Positions 45,765 through 54,400 of a stretch of DNA of 64,000 nucleotides are shown here, one piece after another (the first letter of the stretch is position 1; every line of letters starts with the position of its first letter). Source of the stretch: Actinoplanes regularis (GTDB taxonomy: Bacteria > Actinomycetota > Actinomycetes > Mycobacteriales > Micromonosporaceae); NCBI RefSeq assembly GCF_900188005.1, contig NZ_FZNR01000002.1, forward strand, positions 744,001 to 808,000, in the 5' to 3' direction. Below the pieces are notes generated by a model, which was given only the letters and a program-made list of their open reading frames with translations, did not search any database and had not been told where the DNA came from. Made by a program: the position numbers and the translations under genes.

Positions 45765-47005
45765 CGGGTGGGTTCGGCGGGGTCGTCGAGGAGCATGACC
45801 GGGGGCCCGGGCTCGACCGGCTCGTCGTAGAGCGGGAGGGGCAGCGCCAGAGCGGGCCGCCAGTGCTGGCGACGGCTGCGCCGGATCGCGGCGGTGACCA
45901 TCAGGACGGCGACGACCGCGACCGCGGCGAGGGTGGCGCCGGCGAAGGCGGCCAACCGGCGGCGTCTTTCCGTGTCGGCGCCGGCGGCCGGGGCGGCGGA
46001 CAGGGCGGGCAGGGCCCGCCCACGCGCTCCGGAGACCTTGCCGGTGATCGCGCTGTAGGGGTTGACCACGCCCGCGCCGAAAGCGTCACCGGTGACGGTG
46101 GGGCTGGCCGATGCGGTCAGGAGGCGGGTCACGTCCGCCACCGGCATCCGGCCGACGCGGCTGCGGATCAGGGCCGCTGTCGCGCCGACGTAGCCCGCCG
46201 CGATCGCGGTCCCGTCCGCCTCGACCAGGCCGTCGGCCTGCAAGGTGGGTACGGCGACGCCGGGGGCGACCAGATCGACGTACGAACCGTGGCCGGATTT
46301 TTCGAAGATCTTGCCGTTCTGGTCGATCGCGCCGACGGCGATCACGTCCTGATAGGCGGCCGGGAACGGCGTCGGATTTCCGTCCTGGGCCGAACCGAGG
46401 TCACCGGTCGCGGCGATCACCGGCACGTCCGCCGCGATCGCCGCCGCGATCGCCGTGCGCAGCCGGTTGCTGTCGTCGTAGGCCGGGCTGGCCACGACGA
46501 TCACGTCGGCGCCCTTGGCCACGGCGAGGTCGATGGCGCGGGCCAGCACGTCCGGCTGGGCGAACGTCTCCCCCGCGCCGGGATCGTCCGGGACGACCCG
46601 GACCGGCAGGATGCCGGCCGAGCCGGCCAGCCCGGTGACCGGGCTGTCGTTGGCCGGCTTCGCGGCGATCACGCCGGCCACCTGGGTGCCGGTGCCCCGG
46701 CAGTCGGTGTCCGCGGTGCCCTTGTTGTCGACCGCGTCATTGCCGGCCAGCACCTGGTCGGTGAACTGCGGATTGTCGGCCTGAACCCCGGTGGAGAGCA
46801 CCGCGACCCGGACGCCACCGCCCCTGGCGAACTGGCTGACCGAGTCGGCCGCCAGCATCGTCCGCGGCCACGCGACTCCTCCGGAGACCTGACCGGCGGA
46901 GACGCAGTCGGCGGCACGGGCCGGCGTCAATCCGGCCGGTGCCATGATCCCGGCCAGCGCCACAGCCAGCACGGCGGCGGCGCGGCCAAGACCGGGCCGG
47001 CCCAT
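45761..47005 (-). CDS. mycP: Mycosin-like S8 protein lacking the catalytic triad (pseudoprotease)
   Basis: A 414-residue secreted, tail-anchored protein: signal peptide (residues 1-31), subtilisin-like domain, and a C-terminal transmembrane helix (ATLAAVAVVAVLMVTAAI) with a short cytoplasmic tail. The fold motifs are present but every catalytic residue is changed. VAVLSTG has Ser71 where VAVIDTG has Asp. RGTGTQVAG has Thr105 in place of His. DGTAIAAGYVGA has Ala267 in place of Ser. The oxyanion Asn segment reads IVVASPAY. Mycosins also stabilise the ESX complex independently of proteolysis, so a structural role is likely. A GTG about 45 bases upstream is an alternative start. Confidence 0.9.
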   Translation of the reverse strand: MGRPGLGRAAAVLAVALAGIMAPAGLTPARAADCVSAGQVSGGVAWPRTMLAADSVSQFARGGGVRVAVLSTGVQADNPQFTDQVLAGNDAVDNKGTADTDCRGTGTQVAGVIAAKPANDSPVTGLAGSAGILPVRVVPDDPGAGETFAQPDVLARAIDLAVAKGADVIVVASPAYDDSNRLRTAIAAAIAADVPVIAATGDLGSAQDGNPTPFPAAYQDVIAVGAIDQNGKIFEKSGHGSYVDLVAPGVAVPTLQADGLVEADGTAIAAGYVGATAALIRSRVGRMPVADVTRLLTASASPTVTGDAFGAGVVNPYSAITGKVSGARGRALPALSAAPAAGADTERRRRLAAFAGATLAAVAVVAVLMVTAAIRRSRRQHWRPALALPLPLYDEPVEPGPPVMLLDDPAEPTR

Positions 47006-47118
47006 GCGGGGATGGGCTTCGTCGCGAGTCCTGGCAACCGGCAGCACCCGCCGATGATATGCCGGTCGATCCCTGCGGGCGTTACCCTTTGGTGCACTGC
47101 CGTCCACCCGGGAGCCCG

Positions 47119-47964
47119 ATGAAGAAGCGCGTCATCCTCTGCTGCCTTGTCACCGTCCTGATCGGCGTCGCCGGATGCGACGCGAGCACCGGCACCGCCG
47201 CCGAGCGTAAGGCGGCGTACGCGGAGCTGACCGGGATCCAGGAGAAGCTGGAGAAGGCGGGTGGCGGCGCCCGGGTCGACTTCACCGCCACACTGGACGG
47301 CATCGGCCCGTCCGGCGGGTGGGAGGGCGTCAGCCAGGTCCGATTCGCGGAGCCGAGCTGGGACACGACGTACGCGAAGATGATCTCCAAGGGTGACGAC
47401 AGCCCGGTGGTGAGCGCGCGGCGCCTGCACCTGGGCAACGCCGACTACTACACCTCGCAGGCCCTGAAACCGGCCGACGGCCGTCCCTGGTACCAGGCGA
47501 GCGAGACCATCCTGCTGTGGGGCAACCAGCTCGCCAACCCGCAGCTCAACGTGGCCGACATCGTCACCTGGCTGCCGGCCTTCGCTCGCGCCGACGAGAG
47601 CATCGCCGCCGAGTCCAAGATCGGCGACCACGAGTACCGGATCTCCTGTGACAAGGGCAGCCGAGTCTGCCCGACGCAGCTGGGCTCCAGACTGGACGAC
47701 TACTTCAACGTGATCTCGTCGATGACCCTGCACGCGGTGCTGAACGCCGACGGACTGCTCCAGAAGCTCGAGGTGGAGGCTTACCTGAGCTACCAGGAGC
47801 CGCCGGGCGGGACACCGACCGGGAACCCGGCGTTCCACCCGGCGGATTCCTACCGGGCCACGGCGACCTTCACGCTCAGCCAGTTCGGCACGGTCCCGCG
47901 GATCACCGCCCCGGCCGCCGGCGACATCTCCCGCTCCGACCGGGTGGACGTGAAGCGGAGTTAG
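47119..47964 (+). CDS. Secreted lipoprotein (281 aa)
   Basis: The ATG at 47119 follows GGGAG and starts MKKRVILCCLVTVLIGVAGC, a signal peptide ending in the lipobox VAGC with the lipidated Cys. The mature protein has VDFTATLDGIGPSGGWEG and HADGLLQKLEVEAYL-like strands, recalling the LolA/LprG-type lipid-binding fold of actinobacterial lipoproteins; that is a pattern guess. Two more cysteines occur in SCDKGSRVCP. It diverges from the mycosin-like gene across 113 bases and overlaps the convergent SseB gene end by 4 bases. Confidence 0.82.
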   Translation: MKKRVILCCLVTVLIGVAGCDASTGTAAERKAAYAELTGIQEKLEKAGGGARVDFTATLDGIGPSGGWEGVSQVRFAEPSWDTTYAKMISKGDDSPVVSARRLHLGNADYYTSQALKPADGRPWYQASETILLWGNQLANPQLNVADIVTWLPAFARADESIAAESKIGDHEYRISCDKGSRVCPTQLGSRLDDYFNVISSMTLHAVLNADGLLQKLEVEAYLSYQEPPGGTPTGNPAFHPADSYRATATFTLSQFGTVPRITAPAAGDISRSDRVDVKRS

Positions 47965-48824
47965 GTCTCCGGCGGGCCGAACGTGAGCAGCCACGGCACC
48001 TGCTCGGCGCCGAACTCCAGCGGGTTGTCGCCGTCCGGATCGATCGCGAGGCTCCAGCCCTCCGGCCAGCAGGCCAGGACGAAAGAGAAACCCACCTCGA
48101 CGTACGGCACCTGGTCCGGATGACTGGCGGCCAGGGACGCCGGACTGGTGAACACCTCGATCCGGTGCTCCGGGGCGTACCGCCACGGGAAGCCGGCGTC
48201 GACCAGCTCCTCGGCCTGGGCCGGGCGGGTCGTCGGGACCAGCACCACGGCGTCGAGCAGGCGCTCCATGAAGCCGTACACGTCACCGGCGTCGGCGGCG
48301 GCGCTCATCGCGGTCATCGGATCGTCGTCCGGGTAGTCGCCGGCCTCGTGAAGGGCCCGCAACCGCGCCTCCTCCAGATCCTCCTCGACCGAGGTCTCGA
48401 CCAGCTCCGCCAGGGTCGGCACGACCCGGTCGCCGACCGCGGCGCCGGCCAGATCCTCCACCGGCAGGTAGGCGTCGATCGGCGTGCCCGGGTTGATCGC
48501 CAGCCGCCACTCCGGGTTCGGCCACTTGCGCCGCAGCTCCGCGTAGGTGGTGACGACGTAGCCGTCGATCGCGTGCCCGAACTGCCGCGCCAGGCTCTCC
48601 ACCGAACTGAACACCGGCAGGAAGACGTGGTCGAAGGCGTGCACGGTGAGGAACCGCTGCCGCCCCGACCGATCACCGGTGAGCTGCGGCAGGAACAGAT
48701 CGGCGACCGCGACCAGCTGGAAGTAGGTCTGCCGCTCGTCGGCCACCGCGGCCAGGGCCATCGCCCGCTCGACCTCGTTGGACGGCGCCCACTCGGCAGG
48801 CCCCTGCTCCGGCTGCCCGTTCAC
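47961..48824 (-). CDS. SseB-like protein, ESX-associated (287 aa)
   Basis: The protein shows two SseB-type modules. The first (about 20-110) has AVADERQTYFQLVAVADL-type sequence followed by LAINPGTPIDAYLP. The second (about 180-287) repeats the pattern as VLVPTTRP and LAIDPDGDNPLEFG. SseB domains frequently accompany type VII secretion and polymorphic toxin loci. The GTG at 48824 overlaps the stop of the upstream SUKH-domain gene (GTGA), so it is the last gene of the leftward cargo operon. The molecular role is not established. Confidence 0.78.
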   Translation of the reverse strand: MNGQPEQGPAEWAPSNEVERAMALAAVADERQTYFQLVAVADLFLPQLTGDRSGRQRFLTVHAFDHVFLPVFSSVESLARQFGHAIDGYVVTTYAELRRKWPNPEWRLAINPGTPIDAYLPVEDLAGAAVGDRVVPTLAELVETSVEEDLEEARLRALHEAGDYPDDDPMTAMSAAADAGDVYGFMERLLDAVVLVPTTRPAQAEELVDAGFPWRYAPEHRIEVFTSPASLAASHPDQVPYVEVGFSFVLACWPEGWSLAIDPDGDNPLEFGAEQVPWLLTFGPPET

Positions 48825-49792
48825 GAGAGCCTCCGGTGCGAGCCCGGCAGGAGAACGCCGAGACCGTCGGGGGTGGCGAGCCGGGCGGTCGCGCTCGCCG
48901 CCAATTCCTCAAGATCTGCCGGTACGGAACGCAGCGCCAGCCAGAACGACGCGAAGTCACCGGCCACCCGGTGCATCAGCCGCTCGCAGACCTCCACGGC
49001 GGTGAAGTGGTCCCGGTCGCGCGGATCGTCGTCGTCCAGGAACCCGATCGTGCCGGCGCCCGCGCCGCTGACCCGCAACGTGAGCAGGCCGCCCTGAACC
49101 GGGCCGATGCCCAGCCACTCCTCGGTCAGCCGATCGCCGAAGAACTCGTTCAGGTAGCCCAGGTCCTGCGTCCGGTCCGCACGGAAACCGAACAGCGGCT
49201 GGTCGAGAACGAAGCCGAATCCGGGATGGACCGCGGGTACGTCCGGCGCGCCACCGTTCGTACGCCCGAGAAAATCGCGATAGGCGGCCGGAAGGCGAAC
49301 GCCGAAGCGGTCCTCCGCCGCCGCCAGTGCGGCGGCCGAGAGTCGCTCGGTGACCAGGATGCCCGGCGGCTCGTCGCCGGGCGCCCGGAGACCGTGACCG
49401 GCCAGCGAGCGCGCCCCGACGCTCACCCCGCCGAGGTGCCGGAAACTGCTGTGCAGCTCGGCCGGGACCAGCGCGAGGTGCCGGGTCTGCGCGACGTGCG
49501 CCCAGGTCCAGCCGACCGGGGTGCCGACCGCGCCGGCCCAGAGCGGGTCACCGCCGGCGCGGGCCGTCCGGTCCGCGGTACGCACGTCGACGACGCGCGC
49601 CTCCTCCACCGTGAGATCCGCGATCGCCGGGGGCAGCGCGACCATCGTCCGCGCATACGGCGTCCAGTCCGGGAAGCCGTACGGATCGACGGGCACCCCG
49701 TGCCGGTAGCGCACCCGCAGCATCGGGCTGGCCGGGTGCGCGGCGCGAAACGCGTACCTGCCGCCGGCGATCCGCTCGCTCCCGTCCCCCAT
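48821..49792 (-). CDS. HNH/WHH-nuclease-like domain fused to SUKH (SMI1/KNR4) immunity domain
   Basis: A 323-residue protein starting at ATG 49792, which overlaps the previous stop by one base (TGATG). Residues 30-125 match toxin-type HNH nucleases of the WHH group in layout: VPVDPYGFPDWTPYA, then TPVGWTWAHVAQTRHLALVP, then LHSSFRHLGG. The expected W-H-H reads W97-A98-H99, so one metal or catalytic His is lost, while His114 and His119 remain. Residues 150-290 are a SUKH domain (LSAAALAAAEDRFGVRLP, AYRDFLGRTNGG), the commonest immunity fold of polymorphic toxins. The fusion suggests a toxin remnant attached to an immunity protein. Confidence 0.75.
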   Translation of the reverse strand: MGDGSERIAGGRYAFRAAHPASPMLRVRYRHGVPVDPYGFPDWTPYARTMVALPPAIADLTVEEARVVDVRTADRTARAGGDPLWAGAVGTPVGWTWAHVAQTRHLALVPAELHSSFRHLGGVSVGARSLAGHGLRAPGDEPPGILVTERLSAAALAAAEDRFGVRLPAAYRDFLGRTNGGAPDVPAVHPGFGFVLDQPLFGFRADRTQDLGYLNEFFGDRLTEEWLGIGPVQGGLLTLRVSGAGAGTIGFLDDDDPRDRDHFTAVEVCERLMHRVAGDFASFWLALRSVPADLEELAASATARLATPDGLGVLLPGSHRRLS

Positions 49793-50670
49793 CAGAGATC
49801 GACCCGACGGCCGGTCTTCGGGTCGAGGCCCATGATCTGCCGGGCCTTCGCGGTGTACTCCGTCTCGGCCTCCGCCGATGCCTCGACGTCGACGTGGTGC
49901 CGCTCGTAGTCCTCGTCGTCCGGATGTTCCTCGGCTCGGTACGGCGTGCTCCCGGCGTGCCTGCCCTGCCACTCGGAGTGCCAGCCGGCCAGCTCGCCCA
50001 GCCGCTCCTCGGTGGTCGGAGGCGGCGGCATGCCGGGCACGCTGAACTCGCGGACCCGCTCCGCACCCTCGGTCCGCGGGGCGGACTCCACCAGAAATCG
50101 GGCCCGGTCCAGCACGACCTTCTCCAGCTCCTCCGGGTGACAGAACGCCCGGTCCTCGATGTGCAGGAAGAGCTCGTCCTCCGGCGGGAGGCCGGTGGCC
50201 AGCACGGAATCGGCGATCGATTCCGGCCATACCCACATGCCGTCGGTCCGGTACGCCCCGTCCGGCCCGGAGACCACCAGCGGCGCCCCGGTCAGGAACG
50301 CCACCATCTCGGCGCGCGCCTCGGCGTCCAGGTAGCCGCTGCCGTATCCCGGCACGGCCAGGCGCAGCGGGAACTCGCCGGCCCGCTGACGGGCCAGGGC
50401 GCGGGACACCGCTTCGTACTCGCGGCGTACCGCCGACTCCAGGGCCACCGCAAACACGCTGACCAGCGGCTTCAACGGGCCGGGCAGCTCACCGCGCCCG
50501 GTGGCCGCCAGCATCGGCGAGGGCCGCCACACACCGTCCCGGCCCAGTAGCTCGTCGACCGGGCCGTCCGGGGACGGGACCCGGCGCAGCAGCCAGGACG
50601 GGGCGGTGACCGGGTCACCCTCCCGGAGCCGGGCGAAGTAGGCGACTTCGGACACGTCTGCTGTGGACAA
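49792..50670 (-). CDS. Hypothetical protein in cargo operon (292 aa)
   Basis: A TTG start at 50670 (MSTADVSEVAYFARLREGD) is favoured because GGAGAGG lies 9 bases upstream and the gene begins 6 bases after the preceding stop; a GTG at 50655 has no ribosome site. Middle sequences such as FLTGAPLVVSGPDGAYRTDG and ELFLHIEDRAFCHPEEL look folded and soluble. The C-terminus is charged and ends ARQIMGLDPKTGRRVDL. No family is recognised. Its position between a toxin-type gene and an immunity-type gene makes an immunity or accessory role possible. Confidence 0.65.
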   Translation of the reverse strand: MSTADVSEVAYFARLREGDPVTAPSWLLRRVPSPDGPVDELLGRDGVWRPSPMLAATGRGELPGPLKPLVSVFAVALESAVRREYEAVSRALARQRAGEFPLRLAVPGYGSGYLDAEARAEMVAFLTGAPLVVSGPDGAYRTDGMWVWPESIADSVLATGLPPEDELFLHIEDRAFCHPEELEKVVLDRARFLVESAPRTEGAERVREFSVPGMPPPPTTEERLGELAGWHSEWQGRHAGSTPYRAEEHPDDEDYERHHVDVEASAEAETEYTAKARQIMGLDPKTGRRVDL

Positions 50671-50676
50671 CTCGGC

Positions 50677-51429
50677 CTACCTCTCCCCCGGGCGCCAGAG
50701 CAGCGCCGCGCCGTCGAGCGCCGCCCGGTGGTACGGCGGCAGCTCCTCCCCGGCCCAGTACACCTCGACCTCGGCGGTGCCGTCACCACGGCCGGCCAGG
50801 GCCCGCGAGGCCTCGTGCGCCCGATCCCAGGCCGGTGCGTACGGGCTCACCTCGACCAGCACCACGCGGACGCCGCCGTCGAGCGGCCCGTCCGGCGGGA
50901 AGCGCCAGGTCCGAGCGACCGAGCGGACGTCGTCCTCCTCGCGCAGCCAGATGATCGGCGACCGGTCCGCCAGATCGGTCAGCCGGGTGGCGAGGTCGTT
51001 GAGCGGGGCCAGCACGGGCGGCAGCTCCCAGAGACTCTCGCCGGGGCGGCCGGTGAAATCCATCCGGGGCGGAATCCGGTCCGCGTCGGTGGCCAGCACC
51101 TCGGCCGGCACCGGAAAGAACCGGTACCGGGGCAGCGGGGTCTCCTCGGTGAGGGTCACCAGGTCGAGCGCCATCGGGTCCTCGTCGAGGAAGGCCCGCG
51201 TCATCTCCCGGAGCAGGGCCACCTCACCGTTGGTCAGCGGCACACCGAACTCCACCGCCGAGCCCGCCACCGTGTCGGGCAGCAGAACCAGGTCACCCCC
51301 GGCCAGCATCCGCCGCATGTCGGTCAGCCAGTCGCCGGGCACCTGGCCGGCCAGCCGGAGCAGCAGCCGATGCAGGCCGCTGAAGTATCGCCAGCCCTGC
51401 TCACCGGTCTCGATCCGCGCGTCAACCAT
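50677..51429 (-). CDS. Hypothetical protein directly downstream of ART toxin module (250 aa)
   Basis: The ATG at 51429 overlaps the stop of the giant toxin-type gene by 8 bases. The protein starts MVDARIETGEQGWRYFSGLH, has FGVPLTNGEVALLREMTRAFL in the middle and ends WAGEELPPYHRAALDGAALL. It is acidic, without signal peptide or membrane helix. In polymorphic toxin loci the gene coupled to the toxin's 3' end is usually its immunity gene, so this is the best candidate to neutralise the ADP-ribosyltransferase. The sequence itself matches no family I recognise. Confidence 0.7.
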   Translation of the reverse strand: MVDARIETGEQGWRYFSGLHRLLLRLAGQVPGDWLTDMRRMLAGGDLVLLPDTVAGSAVEFGVPLTNGEVALLREMTRAFLDEDPMALDLVTLTEETPLPRYRFFPVPAEVLATDADRIPPRMDFTGRPGESLWELPPVLAPLNDLATRLTDLADRSPIIWLREEDDVRSVARTWRFPPDGPLDGGVRVVLVEVSPYAPAWDRAHEASRALAGRGDGTAEVEVYWAGEELPPYHRAALDGAALLWRPGER

Positions 51430-54400
51430 CTCCGCCCCTCTCCTCGAGGACGATGATCTCGCACCTGCCGCGCCACTCCTCCGGCAGCTTTTCCAGCGTC
51501 GCCTCGACGAGCGCCGGGTCGTACACCTGACGGGTCTTCGAACCCGGTGGCAGGACCACCTCCCGGTCCTCCGGGAACGAGGAGAACACCGAGATGTCCC
51601 GGGCGGCCACACCGGTCAGCTTGTAGACGGCGATCACCCGGTTGTCACCGGCCGGGTTCTCCGACATGAACCGCACCGCGACGTCCGACAGCGGGCTCAT
51701 GCTCAGTACGCTCAGCGCCCTGCCGTCCGGGAACGCCTTCGAGCCGTAGATCGGCGAGTAGTACCTGGTCGTCCAGTCGCCGCGGTACGCGATCACCGGT
51801 TCCTCCCGGCTGCCGACCGTGGGCAGCTGCTGGAGCGCGTCGAACGACATGTCGGCATGCCAGCGCATCTCCTCGAACAGCCGGGGTGCCACCTTGCGCA
51901 GCTCCTGGCGGATCTCCCGGTGTGCCCGGCCGGCCTGGGCCTCGGCCCGGTCCGCGGCCTCGGCGGCCCGTGCGGCACCGGCCTGATCGCCCGCGGCGAG
52001 CAGGCGCGCGGCCTCTGCCTGGGCGTCCCGCATCGCCCGGGTGGACGCGATGTACCGCTCGGCCGACGGCCGGTACGCCGACGTGGAGTCGAGATGCCCG
52101 TCCCCGACGTGCACGATCGGCCGCAGAGCCAGGGGCAGCGGCAACTGCTTCGCCCCGTCGACCTTGTTGTTCAGGTAGTTGTCGACCAGCGCGTTGATCT
52201 TCCGGTCGTGCACGATCCGCACCGGGGTCTCGGCCGGGGTCGGGTTCAGCATCTCCGCGGTGATCACGTTGTTGATCAGGTAGTGACTGTGTCTGGTGTA
52301 GACGGTCAGGGCCATGATGTGCGGCTTCGTCAGGCGTTCGCCGAACGCGCGCACCTCTTCCGGCCGGTCCGGGTCGATCCCGTTGCGCTCCATCCACTCA
52401 CGCAGCGGGCTGCCCTCCTCGACCCGGCCGCTCCGCAGCTGCGACCAGATCCGGTCCGCGATCTCCGGCACCTTGTGGTGGGTCTCGGTGAACCCCCTGA
52501 CCGAGGTGTCCTGTGCATGGTCGAGATACAACACCTCGTGCGGCACCAGACCGTCACGTGCGATCTCGGTCCGGATCGTGTGCAGGTCGACGCCGGGCAG
52601 GCTGCGGTGCAGGTCGGCGGCGGTCAGCCGCTGTGACCGGGAGTGGACGGCGACCGGCTCGACCTCGGCCATGCTCGCACCGCGGAGGATCTCGAACAGC
52701 GAGTGGTCCCGGGACGGCAGCATCCAGCCCATCAGGCCGTGCAGGAAGCTCTCCGCCCTGGGGCCGTGGAAGCCGATCAGCTGCGCCGCGGTCAGCATCC
52801 GGGTCGTGGTGGCCGAGACGCCGTCCTGGATCGTGTGGCCGTCCCGCTTGACACCCCGGGCCCAGCGGGTGTTGTCGAGCTTCTCGATGTCGTGGACGAC
52901 CTCGCCCTCGCGCCACGCCAGCTTCGAATCGGCCCCCAGACGTTCCCCGCCCATCCGCTCCAGGAACTCCCTCTCGAACTTCCCGAGCGGCGCGCCGATC
53001 CGTTCGTAGTGACCCAGGGTGTTCGCCCGGTCCGGCAGGAGCCGCTCCGGGGCGTCTCCCCGTTTCCACTGGCTGCTCACCACCTCGAGCAGGTTCCGGT
53101 ACCCACGCTGGGTCGGCCGCAGGGCGTTCCCGGTCGTCATCGGATCCCGGGCGAACCGGCGCTCGACCTCCGGCGGGAGCCGGTCCTCGAGCGAGCCGAC
53201 GACCCTGCGGACCGTGCTCATCTCGACCTGGTGGTGGACGCCCCGCAGCTCCCGCAGATCGAGCCCGGCCGCCAGGGCCTCCCGCAGCCGGCCGTGGTCG
53301 AACGCCGAGATCAGCGCCATGGACAGCCGGTGCGGGCTCGACCGGTTCGAGTACGCCGCGTTGTAGAACGCGGTGGCCAGTTCCCGGACGTTGCCCTCCC
53401 GCAGCAGGGTGTCGAGGGGCACGTCCCGCCCGACCTGGCCGGCGCTCTCCACAGCTCTCGGATCGTCCCGGAAGAAGGCCTGCTCGACCTCGCGGGCGAT
53501 CTCGGCCTTACGGACCGGCTCCGTCTCGCCGATCGTCGCCAGGTCGGTGAGCACCTCCCGGAGCCGGGACACGGCCTCCCGCATCGTGCCCAGCGTGTGC
53601 GGGTCGTTGAAGAAGTGCACGCCGACCGCGGTCTCGAACCGCCGTGCCTCGGCGGGCCATCCCCCGTCGCTGTAGAAACGGTCGAACCCGAACGGTGGCT
53701 CGCCGGGCCGGCGGCCGCCGATCGGTCGATTCAGGTCACCAGGATCCGGCCGACGAAGACCGGGGTCGGGTTCGTGCGCTCCACCACGAGCGTGACCCAG
53801 CCCATCCGCCGGCTCCGCGGAGTCTCGAACTCCACCCCGAGAACCTTCGCCGACTCCCCGGTCACCGCGTCCCGCAGGGTCTCCCCGGTCGTGATCACCC
53901 CAGCGAGTACCTTCCCCGAGACCAGCAGGCCGCCCCGGCTCGCCAGGTCGGTGATCTCCTCGATCAAGAACTGCGCCTTCTCCGGCACTTTCCCACCCTT
54001 CGAAACCCTGCCGGAAGCGTTGGACGGCCGCGCTCTCGCTCGCGTACGCCTCCGCCTCCAACTCGCGCAGCATGTGCGGTCCGGTGACCCGGCCCTCGCG
54101 CAACTGCCTGACATGAGTGTGTTCATGGGCGACCGTGGCCGCCAGCGTCTCGGCGTCGGCGAACGCGGCCGGGCCGAGGCGGACCTGCCGCCCGCCGTAC
54201 TCCGGCGGGGTCACGGCGCTGACGCCCTCCCGGTCGTACATCCGGGCCTCGGCGAGGTCGGAGATCAGATGGACGTCGACCCCGCTGAGGTCGAGACCCA
54301 TCAGATCAGCGACGTGGGCCACCGCGTCGTGGGTGAAGGGGACGTCGCTGCCGTTGAGGAGGACGTCCTCGTTCGTACGCGGTGGAGTGCCGTGGTCGTG

